In this document: positions 8,630-16,877 of the stretch, piece after piece
How positions within the stretch are numbered: position 1 is the first letter of the stretch
How the letters are laid out: the number at the start of each line of letters is the position of its first letter
DNA from: Arthrobacter globiformis
Lineage (GTDB): Bacteria > Actinomycetota > Actinomycetes > Actinomycetales > Micrococcaceae
NCBI RefSeq assembly: GCF_030817195.1
Contig: NZ_JAUSYZ010000001.1
Span: 62,001 to 126,000, forward strand
Length of the DNA stretch: 64,000 bases
Direction of reading: 5' to 3'
Program-made: the position numbers and the translations under genes
Notes under the pieces: generated by a model
Databases searched by the model: none
What the model was told of the DNA's origin: nothing
Seen by the model: the letters and a program-made list of their open reading frames with translations, nothing else

Positions 8630-9277
8630 ATGAATCCCCAGCTTTTCCTCGCCTTTATCGTGGTCGCGGCCGCCCTCGCCTGCACCCCGGGGGTGGACTG
8701 GGCCTACTCCATCACGGCTGGCCTCGGCCGCCGCAGCTTTGTCCCCGCCGTCGCGGGCCTGTGCAGCGGATACGTCCTGCACACCCTCCTCATGGTGGCC
8801 GGGCTCGCCGCCGTCTTGGCAAGCATGCCGGGCCTGCTGGGCTGGATCACGGTGGCCGGGGCTGTCTACCTGCTATGGCTGGGAACCGTCACCATCAGAT
8901 CATGGCGGGGTGCGAGCTTCTCCGCAGCGGCCGCCGTCGGACATCCGGGGCAGAACCAGCTCCGGTCCTTCCTTCAGGGCATGGGGACCAGCGGCATCAA
9001 CCCCAAGGGGCTGCTGTTCTTCCTGGCCCTGGTGCCGCAGTTCGTCAGCGCTGACGCCCCGCTGCCCGTGCCGGTGCAGTCCGGACTGCTGGGGCTGACC
9101 TTCGTGCTCCTCGCGGCCCTCGTCTACACGTGCGTGGCGCTGCTGTCGCGGAAACTGCTGCAGTCCCGGCCGAACGCAGCCCGCAGGGTCACGCTGACCA
9201 GCGGCATCATCATGGTGGTCCTTGGCGCCGCTCTGCTCTCGGAGCAGCTGTTTCCGGCCCTGGCCCGGTTCGTATAG
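8630..9277 (+). CDS. LysE family amino acid exporter
   Basis: A 216-residue membrane protein with about six TM helices. Start ATG 8630 follows CAGGAG at a good distance; longer in-frame options lack an RBS. The N-terminal block with ACTPGVDWAYSITAGLGRR and the GINPKGLLFFLALVPQFV block are LysE/RhtB family signatures. The family exports amino acids or their derivatives across the plasma membrane. The divergent Lrp-type gene is the likely regulator. The specific substrate cannot be read from the sequence. Confidence 0.9.
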   Translation: MNPQLFLAFIVVAAALACTPGVDWAYSITAGLGRRSFVPAVAGLCSGYVLHTLLMVAGLAAVLASMPGLLGWITVAGAVYLLWLGTVTIRSWRGASFSAAAAVGHPGQNQLRSFLQGMGTSGINPKGLLFFLALVPQFVSADAPLPVPVQSGLLGLTFVLLAALVYTCVALLSRKLLQSRPNAARRVTLTSGIIMVVLGAALLSEQLFPALARFV

Positions 9278-9310
9278 GAGCTGGCTCGTCTAGGAGCCGG
9301 CCCGGCTGGC

Positions 9311-9670
9311 TCAGACTTGGCGCTCCATGAACCACTCGGTGAAGCTCGACGCGCGCCCGTCGGAATCGAGCCGGATCACCCACAGGTTCTCGTAGCTCGG
9401 GCGGTCATCAAGATACGTGGTGCGGCCCTGCACGAACGCGAGATCTCCGTCGGACCCCAGCAGGGACCATTCGAATCTCCAGTCCCCGGGCTGGTCCGCA
9501 GAGCCGATCCACCGCTCCACGATCTGTGCCCGCCCGCGCCACGGATCGGGATCGTAGGGCCGCGTGGCGTACACCGCCTCCTCCGTGAAGAGCGCCCCGA
9601 TATCCTCGGGGTCGTTCGTGGTCCACGCCGCGATGTACTTGTCCATCCACTGCCTGATTGCGTCAGTCAT
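9311..9670 (-). CDS. NTF2-like / SnoaL-like domain protein
   Basis: About 119 residues from ATG 9670 (MTDAIRQW...); an in-frame GTG at 9703 is possible. The pattern of an N-terminal helix (WMDKYIAAWTTNDPEDI), then ALFTEEAVYATRPYDPDPWRGRAQIVERW, then strands ending in FTEWFMERQ is typical of the cone-shaped NTF2-like fold. Such proteins may be enzymes or ligand binders. Nothing shows a substrate. No neighbour suggests a pathway. Confidence 0.75.
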   Translation of the reverse strand: MTDAIRQWMDKYIAAWTTNDPEDIGALFTEEAVYATRPYDPDPWRGRAQIVERWIGSADQPGDWRFEWSLLGSDGDLAFVQGRTTYLDDRPSYENLWVIRLDSDGRASSFTEWFMERQV

Positions 9671-9733
9671 GGGTCCGTTGTATCGCGGCCCTGTAGTGGC
9701 CACAAGAGCCCGCCGCCCACAAGGGCGGCCGCC

Positions 9734-10696
9734 TCAGTCACCGCCGAACTGCTTCCATTTCTGTTCCCACGCCCGGCGCGCCTCGATGTCCTTGCGGATG
9801 ACCTCGAACGTTTCGAGCTCCCCCTGCTTGCCGCGCTGCCAGTCCCGCGGATTGAGGGACTTCCGGCCGTTGTCCAGGAGCATCAGGGCACGGTCCGTCA
9901 GGGCGTCGTTGCGCAGGGACATGCTGGTCTTCTGCCGCCGCAGGACTTCCTTGAGTGCCTGCTGGGCCTGGCTGTACGCGCCGAGGCGGCGGAGGGAGCG
10001 TGCCCGCACCAGAAGCAGCGCCGCCGAGAGGTCGTCGGCGTTCAGCAGGCCCTCCGTCCAGACCACCACCTCCTGGTCCCTGCCCAGGGCGGCAGCCAGT
10101 GCGCACCTCGCCAGTGCGGTGGGCAACGACGGCGGCAGCCTGACCAGGGTTTCCAAAGCCGCCTCGGTCTGGCCCGTTTCCCGGAGGGAATGGGAGAGCG
10201 CGAGGAAGACCGACTCCTCGCTGAACAGCACCGGCACCACGATGCGTTCGGCCACCTCGACCCGGGTGACCACCCGCGTCAGGTAACTGGCGGCGAACTG
10301 GTTGGCTTCGTCGTCGTTCCTGATGGAGAGCCCGCGCTGCAGCAACTCCGCGGCCCGTAGGTAACCGCCCTGCTTGTAGGCGAGGAGCCCGGCCATCACG
10401 CAGCAGAGCCCGGCCCAGCCGGGATAGGCGCGGCCGGCGGCGATGAGCCGGTTGGGGTCGGTGCTGGAGAAGATGGCGTCGTACACGGTCCTGGCAGCCT
10501 TGCCGGGCAACAGCTTGAGCCGCGGAACGCTGCCGTCCACGCTGATCCGGGAGTCCCCTCCCCCGAGCACGCCGTGGATCAGCCCGCCCATGCCCTCGGC
10601 TATTTCGCGCACCGGGGTGCGGACCCTGCCGCCGCCGAAGGGGGTAAGGTCGCGCGTGTCGCGGTAGATCGGTCCTGGAAACTGCCCCGCGCTCAT
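9734..10696 (-). CDS. Helical-repeat (TPR-like) protein of unknown function
   Basis: A 320-residue, apparently soluble protein without a signal peptide. The region from about residue 95 to 260 is a series of helical hairpins with TPR-like spacing (for example GWAGLCCVMAGLLAYKQGG, ALARCALAAALGRDQE, ALLLVRARSLRRLGAYSQAQQAL), suggesting a protein-interaction scaffold. The first 70 residues are Gly-rich and lack repeats; the C terminus is strongly charged. I do not recognise a named family. The DUF456 gene upstream is in the same direction. Confidence 0.7.
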   Translation of the reverse strand: MSAGQFPGPIYRDTRDLTPFGGGRVRTPVREIAEGMGGLIHGVLGGGDSRISVDGSVPRLKLLPGKAARTVYDAIFSSTDPNRLIAAGRAYPGWAGLCCVMAGLLAYKQGGYLRAAELLQRGLSIRNDDEANQFAASYLTRVVTRVEVAERIVVPVLFSEESVFLALSHSLRETGQTEAALETLVRLPPSLPTALARCALAAALGRDQEVVVWTEGLLNADDLSAALLLVRARSLRRLGAYSQAQQALKEVLRRQKTSMSLRNDALTDRALMLLDNGRKSLNPRDWQRGKQGELETFEVIRKDIEARRAWEQKWKQFGGD

Positions 10697-10722
10697 TCCT
10701 CCATGCTAATGGCGGGCCGGAA

Positions 10723-11226
10723 CTAAGCCGAAGCGGCGCCTACCCAGACGCCCACAACCCAGGTGCTGGCCGCCAGGCAGGCCAGGCCGAACTCCACGAG
10801 CATTCCCAGCCCCGTGGCCTTCAGGGCCGCCCAGCTGGAGGTCAGCGCCGCCCGGAAGCTTCGCGTGCGCTGGACTTCGCTGAGCAGCAGCCCCGCGGCG
10901 AAGCCCACGAACAGGCCCACCACGGGAATGACGAACATGCCGGCAATGCCCAGTACAACCCCGACGGCGACGCTCCGGTTGGGAATACGGTGTTCCTTCA
11001 GTTTGCGGCCGGCGAGGAAGGCGCTGGCCGCCATGCCCGCCAGCACAAACACCATGCCCACGGCGAAAACCACCCAGCCGGTCGCACCCTCACCGCCCCA
11101 GACTGCCCACGCCAGCAGGCTCAGGCCGATCAGGAAGCTGCCCGGCAGGACGGGGATGACGGTGCCGGCAACGCCAACCAGGATGGCCAGGCCGCAGAGG
11201 ACGGTCACGAGGGTTTGGGCGTTCAT
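10723..11226 (-). CDS. DUF456 family membrane protein
   Basis: A 167-residue protein with about four to five TM segments. The N terminus contains GVAGTVIPVLPGSFLIGLSL, the DUF456 signature, and the middle has a Gly-rich segment GVVLGIAGMFVIPVVGLFVG typical of this family. The function is unknown. It lies 26 bases upstream of the TPR-like gene in the same direction, so they may share a transcript. Confidence 0.85.
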   Translation of the reverse strand: MNAQTLVTVLCGLAILVGVAGTVIPVLPGSFLIGLSLLAWAVWGGEGATGWVVFAVGMVFVLAGMAASAFLAGRKLKEHRIPNRSVAVGVVLGIAGMFVIPVVGLFVGFAAGLLLSEVQRTRSFRAALTSSWAALKATGLGMLVEFGLACLAASTWVVGVWVGAASA

Positions 11227-11290
11227 GTCCCCAGTCTAGGGTCCGGGCGGGGTGAGGGTCCGCGGAACGCGGACTTTGCCGGGAACGACG

Positions 11291-11326
11291 ACGGCGGCGC
11301 CTCCCCAGCACGGGAGGCACCGCCGT
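11291..11326. terminator. Hairpin downstream of the malic enzyme gene
   Basis: Arms 11291-11305 and 11312-11326 pair over 15 bases with one mismatch. The position, between the malic enzyme stop and the DUF456 start, fits a terminator for the malic enzyme. A second small hairpin (11361-11384) overlaps the malic enzyme stop codon. There is no strong U run. Confidence 0.55.
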
Positions 11327-11382
11327 CGGGCCTTCAGTCAGCCCAATCAGGCCAGCGCTCAAGCCGGACTTAGTTGTCCGGC

Positions 11383-12588
11383 TTAGTTGGCTTCGACTTC
11401 GACTGCCGCGGCAACGGCGGCCGTGACGGCCGGGGCAACGCGCGGGTCCAGCGGGCTGGGCACAATGTAGGACGCGGACAGCTTGTCATCGGCCAGTTCG
11501 GCAATGGCGCGGGCCGCGGCAACCTTCATGGCGGGGGTGATGCGGCGCGCGCCGGCGTCCAGGGCGCCGCGGAAGATGCCGGGGAACGCCAGGACGTTGT
11601 TGATCTGGTTGGGGAAGTCGCTGCGGCCGGTGGCCACAACCGCGGCGTACTTGGACGCGACCTCGGGCAGCACTTCGGGGTCCGGGTTGGACAGTGCGAA
11701 CACGATGGAGCTGTGGTTCATCAGCTTCAGGTGCTCTTCGTCCAGCTTGGACGAGGAAACGCCGACGAAGACGTCCGCGCCCAGCAGGGCTTCCCCGGGG
11801 CCGCCTGAGATGCCGCGCGGGTTGCTGCGCTGCGCCATCTGGGCCTTCTTGCTGGCGGGGTCGGCGGCGATGTCGGCCCGCTCGGAGTTGATCACGCCGC
11901 GCGAATCCAGCAGCACCACGTCATCGATGCCCGCGGTGAGGAGAATTTCCGCGATCGCGATGCCTGCGGCGCCGGCACCGGAGATCACCACGCGGAGTTC
12001 CTCGAGCCCGCGGCCGGTGACCTTGGCGGCGCCGGTCAGCGCGGCGAGGACCACGACGGCGGTGCCGTGCTGGTCATCGTGCATGACGGGGCAGTCGAGG
12101 GCTTCGATGAGCTTTTCTTCCAGCTCGAAGCAGCGCGGAGCGGCGATGTCCTCGAGGTTGACGGCACCGAAACTGGGGCGCAGCCGGACGAGGGTCTCCA
12201 CGATCTCATCGACGTCGGTGGTGTTGAGGACCAGCGGGATGGAGTCCAGCTCGCCGAAGGCCTTGAAGAGGGCGGACTTGCCCTCCATAACGGGCAGCGA
12301 GGCGCTGGGACCGATGTTTCCCAGGCCGAGGACGGCAGTGCCGTCGCTGACGACGGCCACGAGGCGCTGGGCCCAGGTGTGGCTCTTGGCGAGTTCCGGG
12401 TCAGCGTGGATGGCCCGGCTGACCTGGGCAACGCCCGGCGTGTAGGCGATGGAGAGGTCGCGCTTGTTGCTGAGGGGAACGGTGCTGGCGATGGAAAGCT
12501 TGCCGCCCTCGTGGGCAGCAAAAATTTCCTGGTCAGTCAGCTCTGCGGCTGCGCTGGTGTCATTCGGAGCGATAGTTTCAATGGACAC
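11383..12588 (-). CDS. NAD(P)-dependent malic enzyme
   Basis: About 401 residues from GTG 12588, which has GGAGA 8 bases upstream; a longer reading to 12687 adds an Arg-rich, implausible leader. Family features are SIAYTPGVAQVSRAI and LGLGNIGPSASLPVMEGKSA in the N-terminal domain, the PVMHDDQHGTAVV block around the metal and substrate site, and a Rossmann segment VVISGAGAAGIAIAEILL. It converts malate to pyruvate and CO2 with reduction of NAD or NADP. The short bacterial form lacks the phosphotransacetylase tail of MaeB. It stands alone; the TetR gene upstream is in the same direction, about 290 bases away, with nothing else supportable in that gap. Confidence 0.9.
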   Translation of the reverse strand: MSIETIAPNDTSAAAELTDQEIFAAHEGGKLSIASTVPLSNKRDLSIAYTPGVAQVSRAIHADPELAKSHTWAQRLVAVVSDGTAVLGLGNIGPSASLPVMEGKSALFKAFGELDSIPLVLNTTDVDEIVETLVRLRPSFGAVNLEDIAAPRCFELEEKLIEALDCPVMHDDQHGTAVVVLAALTGAAKVTGRGLEELRVVISGAGAAGIAIAEILLTAGIDDVVLLDSRGVINSERADIAADPASKKAQMAQRSNPRGISGGPGEALLGADVFVGVSSSKLDEEHLKLMNHSSIVFALSNPDPEVLPEVASKYAAVVATGRSDFPNQINNVLAFPGIFRGALDAGARRITPAMKVAAARAIAELADDKLSASYIVPSPLDPRVAPAVTAAVAAAVEVEAN

Positions 12589-12879
12589 GTCGTTGTCTCC
12601 TGTTGCTAGCCGTGGGCGCACGGCACAGTATGGCTCAAGCATTCGAGGCTCAAGATGGTCAGAAACGCGCTTCCGCTGACGGCCCAAGGGTGGCGGGTTC
12701 CGTCAGAAAGCCCGTGGAGCTGCTGGGTGCTGGCCACTCCGCTACTGCCATGTTAGACAGGACAAAAGCCCAGCCGGTGCCAGATCGGGCCGGTTTGACG
12801 GAATAAAGCAGATTTTGAGTCAAGTTGTGGCCCGTATCACCGTTTTTCGAGCCTTTTATGACCTGCCGGTCTAGACCAG

Positions 12880-13560
12880 TTACGCGGTATTCCGCGCCAG
12901 CCGCGGTGCCGGCATCAGCAACGTGCACGCCTTCTTCAGATCTTCCTCCGCCTCAAACAGGGAAAGCCGGCGGCAGCGCACCGACTGGACTAGACCGGTG
13001 ACCGTTGGCAAAAGGACGCGGGCGACGGCCGCGTCGCCGCACGCGGCGGTGACGGCCCGTTCGGCCAAGGAGTCGATCTCCCGCAGCAGGCCGGTGGTGT
13101 CCCGGTCCTTGAGGTACACGCCTTGGCTGAGGCACTGCTCCACGGCAGGCTGCATGACGCGCATGTGGAAGATTTCCATGGCCACGCCGGAGAGTGCATG
13201 GATGCGGACGGTGCCCGGCCCGGTCCCCGTCTTGAGCTCGCCGAGCTGGTGCCGGTAGAGGGCCAGCATCAGATGGGTGGCGGAGGGAAAGTAGCGGTAC
13301 AGGGTGCCGAGGGGAACGTTTGCCTGGGCGGCAACCTCGGAAAGGGTGACGGACTGGAGGCCCTTGCGCGCGAACGCGGCAGCCACCTCGAGGATGCGGT
13401 TATAGCGGCGCTGCTGCCGGGGAAGGGAGGGCGGGGCGGCCATGGGCGGAAGATCAGGCATAGAGTCAAGCATCATCAGTCCGGAGGTTGAGATTCCTGG
13501 TGCAGTTAGGGAGAGCCCCATTCCCGGTCCTGCCGCGATTCGCACTCCACTATACGGCAC
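12880..13560 (-). CDS. TetR family transcriptional regulator
   Basis: Up to 226 residues. The start is uncertain: the first 40 residues are disordered, and ATG codons at 13521 and 13476 are alternatives. A TetR HTH follows (RILEVAAAFARKGLQSVTLSEVAAQANVP then GTLYRYFPS), and then a helical ligand domain with a C-terminal REIDSLAERAVTAA helix. It lies about 110 bases downstream of an MFS gene in the same direction and may regulate it. The effector is unknown. Confidence 0.85.
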   Translation of the reverse strand: MPYSGVRIAAGPGMGLSLTAPGISTSGLMMLDSMPDLPPMAAPPSLPRQQRRYNRILEVAAAFARKGLQSVTLSEVAAQANVPLGTLYRYFPSATHLMLALYRHQLGELKTGTGPGTVRIHALSGVAMEIFHMRVMQPAVEQCLSQGVYLKDRDTTGLLREIDSLAERAVTAACGDAAVARVLLPTVTGLVQSVRCRRLSLFEAEEDLKKACTLLMPAPRLARNTA

Positions 13561-13669
13561 AGGTCTCCGGGTTCCCTGGGAGCCGGAGGGGTTCCCCGGA
13601 AGCCGGACGTGCCCCCGGGGTTATTGCAAGGGCCGTCCCAGTGCCCGGCTGATTTGGACCGACCAGGTC

Positions 13670-14971
13670 CTAGGCAACGCCCTTGATCTTCACCACGAAC
13701 ACGGCACCCAGCAGGCCGATGACGGCGGCGGCGACATAGAGGGAGACGTAGCCGCCCCAGAGGGTGACGAATGGCCACGCCAGCGCGGGGGCGATGACCT
13801 GGGGCAGGGAATTGGCGATGTTGATGACGCCCAGGTCCTTGCCCCTGTCGGCAGCGCTGGGAAGCACCTGGGTGATGAGGGCGAAGTCCACGGCGAGGTA
13901 GGCGCCGAATCCGATCCCCAGAACGCTGGCACCCACGATGCCGCCCACCCAGGTGGGGGCGAAGGCGAGGATCAGCGATGCCAGGGCGATGATCACCGAT
14001 GATGCGATCACCAGCGGCTTGCGCTTGCCCATCCTGTCACTGAGTCTGCCGCCCACCACGCTGGTGATGATGACGAACACCGCGTAGAGGCCGGTCAGCA
14101 CCAGCACGCCAAAGGCGGGTTCGAGGCCCGTGGTCTCCTTTAGGTGCACGGCATCCGCCAGGAAGAACAGCAGGTACAGGGTGACCATGTGGTTGCCGAT
14201 GTTGACCAGCAGCCGGGTGATCCAGGCCCAGGCGAAGTCCGGGTGCCGCAGGGGCCTGATGAACCCGAGCAGGAAGCCGGCCCAGTTCAGCGCCTGGGCA
14301 GGCCTTGCCGGAAGCGGAGCGTCGTCGCTTTTGACCAGGTACATCACCACGCCCGCCACGAGGGCAGCCGCGCAGATGATGTAGCCCAGCACGAAGTTTC
14401 CGCTGACGACGGCGGCAATCACCGCGCCGACGAGAATCCCGGCCGTCTGCCCCATCGCCGCCAGGCCACCTACGGTGGCGCGCTGCGGGACGGGCACGCG
14501 GTCGGGAACGGCAGCGGTGATCGCGGCGTAGGCACCGTTGCAGCCAGCCTGCACGAGGCACCAGAGGACCGTCATCACTGCGACGTTCGGTGCTCCCGCC
14601 AGGCCCACCAGCGCGGCCGCGCCGAGGACGGCGCCGGCCAGCACCCACGGGACGCGCCGGCCGAACCGGGACGCCGTGCGGTCGCTGAAGGCGCCAAAGA
14701 GCGGATTGGCGACCAGGGACACCGCTGCGCCGGCACCGGTGACGAGGGCGAGGATGGCTTCCTTCTGCCCGGGGTCGAAATGTTCCGCCTGCTGTCCGAG
14801 GAGCACCTGGATAGGGCCGAAAAATGCCGCGTTGATGCCGAGGTTGACCAGCACGACGCCCGTGACCCACAGGGACCTGGCCCGCTCCGTCGGTTCAGCG
14901 AGCGCGGCGGATGACCGGGTGCCCACCAGGCCGGGGTCTGGTACCGCACCGGGTATGTCTGACAGGCTCAT
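13670..14971 (-). CDS. MFS transporter
   Basis: About 433 residues with twelve TM segments. Start ATG 14971 is chosen because GGGGGAG lies about 8 bases upstream; a further ATG at 14992 is less likely. The loop 2-3 motif FGAFSDRTASRFGRRVPW and the loop 8-9 motif GGRLSDRMGKRKPL show the MFS fold. The overall pattern, with the long N-terminal half, resembles sugar-type (GPH/SLC45-like) permeases, but the substrate cannot be assigned. The TetR gene downstream is a candidate regulator. Confidence 0.85.
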   Translation of the reverse strand: MSLSDIPGAVPDPGLVGTRSSAALAEPTERARSLWVTGVVLVNLGINAAFFGPIQVLLGQQAEHFDPGQKEAILALVTGAGAAVSLVANPLFGAFSDRTASRFGRRVPWVLAGAVLGAAALVGLAGAPNVAVMTVLWCLVQAGCNGAYAAITAAVPDRVPVPQRATVGGLAAMGQTAGILVGAVIAAVVSGNFVLGYIICAAALVAGVVMYLVKSDDAPLPARPAQALNWAGFLLGFIRPLRHPDFAWAWITRLLVNIGNHMVTLYLLFFLADAVHLKETTGLEPAFGVLVLTGLYAVFVIITSVVGGRLSDRMGKRKPLVIASSVIIALASLILAFAPTWVGGIVGASVLGIGFGAYLAVDFALITQVLPSAADRGKDLGVINIANSLPQVIAPALAWPFVTLWGGYVSLYVAAAVIGLLGAVFVVKIKGVA

Positions 14972-15117
14972 GGTGGTCTCCCCCTGGAACATCGTGATGA
15001 TGGAATCAGACTATCCGCAGGACGTGTAAAAGTTCGTTCGTTGCGGCGATAGAATGCCCTTCCTGCCTACCTCTTGCCACTGGGGTATTGCACGCAGGGA
15101 CACCTATCATTCGTTCC

Positions 15118-16245
15118 ATGGGGGAATGCACTTTGTCGCCAAAAAACCTCGGCCATCGCGCCCTGCTCAAATCCGCCTCTGTAGCACTCGCCGCCGCCAT
15201 AGCGCTCACGGCTTGTACCACCAACAACACACAACTGACATCAAGCTCCAGCCAGAACGCTGCAACCAACGAGGCCACCGTAAGCCGCGTTATTGATGGT
15301 GACACCTTTGTAGCAACGACCAGTGAAGGCGAGAAGACCATTCGCCTGCTCAACGTCGATACTCCGGAAACCAAGGACCCGAATGCTCCCGTAGAGTGCC
15401 TCGGACCCGAAGCTACCACCGCTCTGGAGCAGCTCCTTCCAGCCGGGTCAGTAGTCCGTCTGGAACTCGACGAAGAGCCAACCGACAAGTATGGACGCAC
15501 ACTCGCCGGCGTTTTCAATTTGTCAGGAACTTTGATCAACGCGGAGGTCGCCCGTCTGGGCATGGGTGTTCCGATGCTAATTGAACCGAACCGAAAGTTT
15601 TATCCCGCGGTTCAGGAAGCATTCGAAGAGGCCCGGACTCGGGCTGTTGGACTCAACTCTACGGAGCCTCCGTGTCTGCCTGCCCAACAGGTTGAGAAAG
15701 CGGTCGCCGCAGTGGAGGCGATCACTGCAGTTCCGCTCTCAGAATCGACGTCAGCACTCGATAAATCAAATGCGGGGCTTGTAACCGCCCTTGCGACGAT
15801 CGCAGCGCTGAAGGCGGCCTCAGAAGCGCAGGGCAAGGTCCATTGGGCTGCCTACCAGCCAGCCAAGCTGGCTCAGCTCGTTTCACGGCTGACCACTTCA
15901 GCCTCAGCGGCGACGGCCCGGCAAGCAGCAATCAAGGGTAAGAAGAAAAGCCTCGCCGATGCAGCAGCGAATGCGGCCCGGGCGAAGGCTGAAGCCGCAG
16001 CAAAGGCGGCAGCTGCGAAAGTGGCGGCTGAAGCGGCCGCAGCTGCCAAGGCCAAGGCTGCGGCCGCGGCCGCCGCCGCCGCAGAGGCCGAGCGGATCAG
16101 GAACCTTCCTTCTGTCTATGTTCCGCCGGCTCCGCCTGTCTACGTGCCGCCGGCAGCTCCGGCACCAGTCACCGACCCTTACCCTGGCTATACTGGCCCG
16201 CGCTGCTACGCGCCCGGCGGTAAGACGTGGAGGCCTTGCGGATAA
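15118..16245 (+). CDS. Thermonuclease-family lipoprotein with Ala-rich coiled coil
   Basis: About 375 residues from ATG 15118; a TTG at 15133 with GGGGGA ahead of it is an alternative start. The lipobox LTAC follows a hydrophobic segment, so the protein is probably anchored on the outer face of the membrane. The SNase/thermonuclease domain begins VSRVIDGDTFVATT and contains RLLNVDTPE and DKYGRTLAGVF, the active-site regions of the family. After it comes a linker, then a long Ala/Lys/Glu-rich helical stretch (about 275-330), a VPPAPP/VPPAAP proline segment and a Cys-flanked tail (CYAPGGKTWRPC). The coding sequence is visibly A/T-richer than its neighbours, suggesting recent acquisition. It probably degrades extracellular nucleic acid. 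Confidence 0.85.
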   Translation: MGECTLSPKNLGHRALLKSASVALAAAIALTACTTNNTQLTSSSSQNAATNEATVSRVIDGDTFVATTSEGEKTIRLLNVDTPETKDPNAPVECLGPEATTALEQLLPAGSVVRLELDEEPTDKYGRTLAGVFNLSGTLINAEVARLGMGVPMLIEPNRKFYPAVQEAFEEARTRAVGLNSTEPPCLPAQQVEKAVAAVEAITAVPLSESTSALDKSNAGLVTALATIAALKAASEAQGKVHWAAYQPAKLAQLVSRLTTSASAATARQAAIKGKKKSLADAAANAARAKAEAAAKAAAAKVAAEAAAAAKAKAAAAAAAAAEAERIRNLPSVYVPPAPPVYVPPAAPAPVTDPYPGYTGPRCYAPGGKTWRPCG

Positions 16246-16283
16246 TTAAACTGGCATGGCCACCACCACCCCGAGGAGAACCA

Positions 16284-16772
16284 ATGACCGCTTCGCCTGC
16301 CAACGCCGCCGTCAACACCGCAGACCTCTACGATGAGCGCGGCGACGAACTGGACTCCATCTCCCTGCAGTTCCAGTCCCTGGGCGGCCACACGCATTTC
16401 AGCGGCCCTGTCCGGACCGTGCGCTGCCTGGAGGACAACGCCCTCGTCAAGGCTGTCCTCGCCACCCCCGGCAACGGAGCCGTGCTCGTCGTCGACGGTG
16501 CCGGCTCCCTGCGGACCGCCCTGATGGGGGACATGATTGCGGCGAGCGCCGTGGCAAACGGCTGGGCCGGCGTCGTTATCAACGGTGCCATCCGCGACCG
16601 CGGGGCCATCGCGGAACTGCCGCTCGGTGTCAAGGCGCTCGGCAGCAATCCGCGCAAGAGCGCCAAGGCCGGGGCGGGAGAAACAGACGTGGACCTGCTG
16701 ATCGACGGCGTGACCATCCGCACCGGTGCCACGATCTGGTGCGACCCGGACGGCATCCTCATCGAACGCTGA
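16284..16772 (+). CDS. rraA: RraA family protein
   Basis: A 162-residue protein starting at ATG 16284, with GAGGAG a few bases upstream. It has the RraA fold signature: TADLYDERGDEL at the N terminus, the VLVVDGAGSLRTALMGDM block and VINGAIRDRGAIAELPLGVKALG. E. coli RraA inhibits RNase E; in other bacteria close homologues act as 4-hydroxy-4-methyl-2-oxoglutarate/oxaloacetate aldolases, using the G..D...IRD region for metal binding. Which applies here cannot be told. It sits between two unrelated genes. Confidence 0.9.
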   Translation: MTASPANAAVNTADLYDERGDELDSISLQFQSLGGHTHFSGPVRTVRCLEDNALVKAVLATPGNGAVLVVDGAGSLRTALMGDMIAASAVANGWAGVVINGAIRDRGAIAELPLGVKALGSNPRKSAKAGAGETDVDLLIDGVTIRTGATIWCDPDGILIER

Positions 16773-16813
16773 GCCGCAGAAGAATTTCGGCTGCTCCGGG
16801 GAACAAAGCAGGA

Positions 16814-16828
16814 AGTAACATAGTTACT
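16814..16828. promoter_or_regulatory. Palindromic operator candidate before the DHA2 exporter
   Basis: AGTAAC-ATA-GTTACT at 16814-16828 is a 6-3-6 perfect palindrome about 50 bases upstream of the exporter start. A related AGTTACTGAAAGCAACT overlaps its right half. It looks like a MarR/TetR-type site, but no regulator gene is adjacent. Confidence 0.5.
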
Positions 16829-16877
16829 GAAAGCAACTATCAAATGCGATCCCCCTTTCTCTGACCCTGGAGCAGCC

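Noticed and set aside
13561..13669. Possible short gene between the TetR and MFS genes
   Set aside because: The stretch is only about 110 bases, has no RBS-start pair on either strand and matches nothing.
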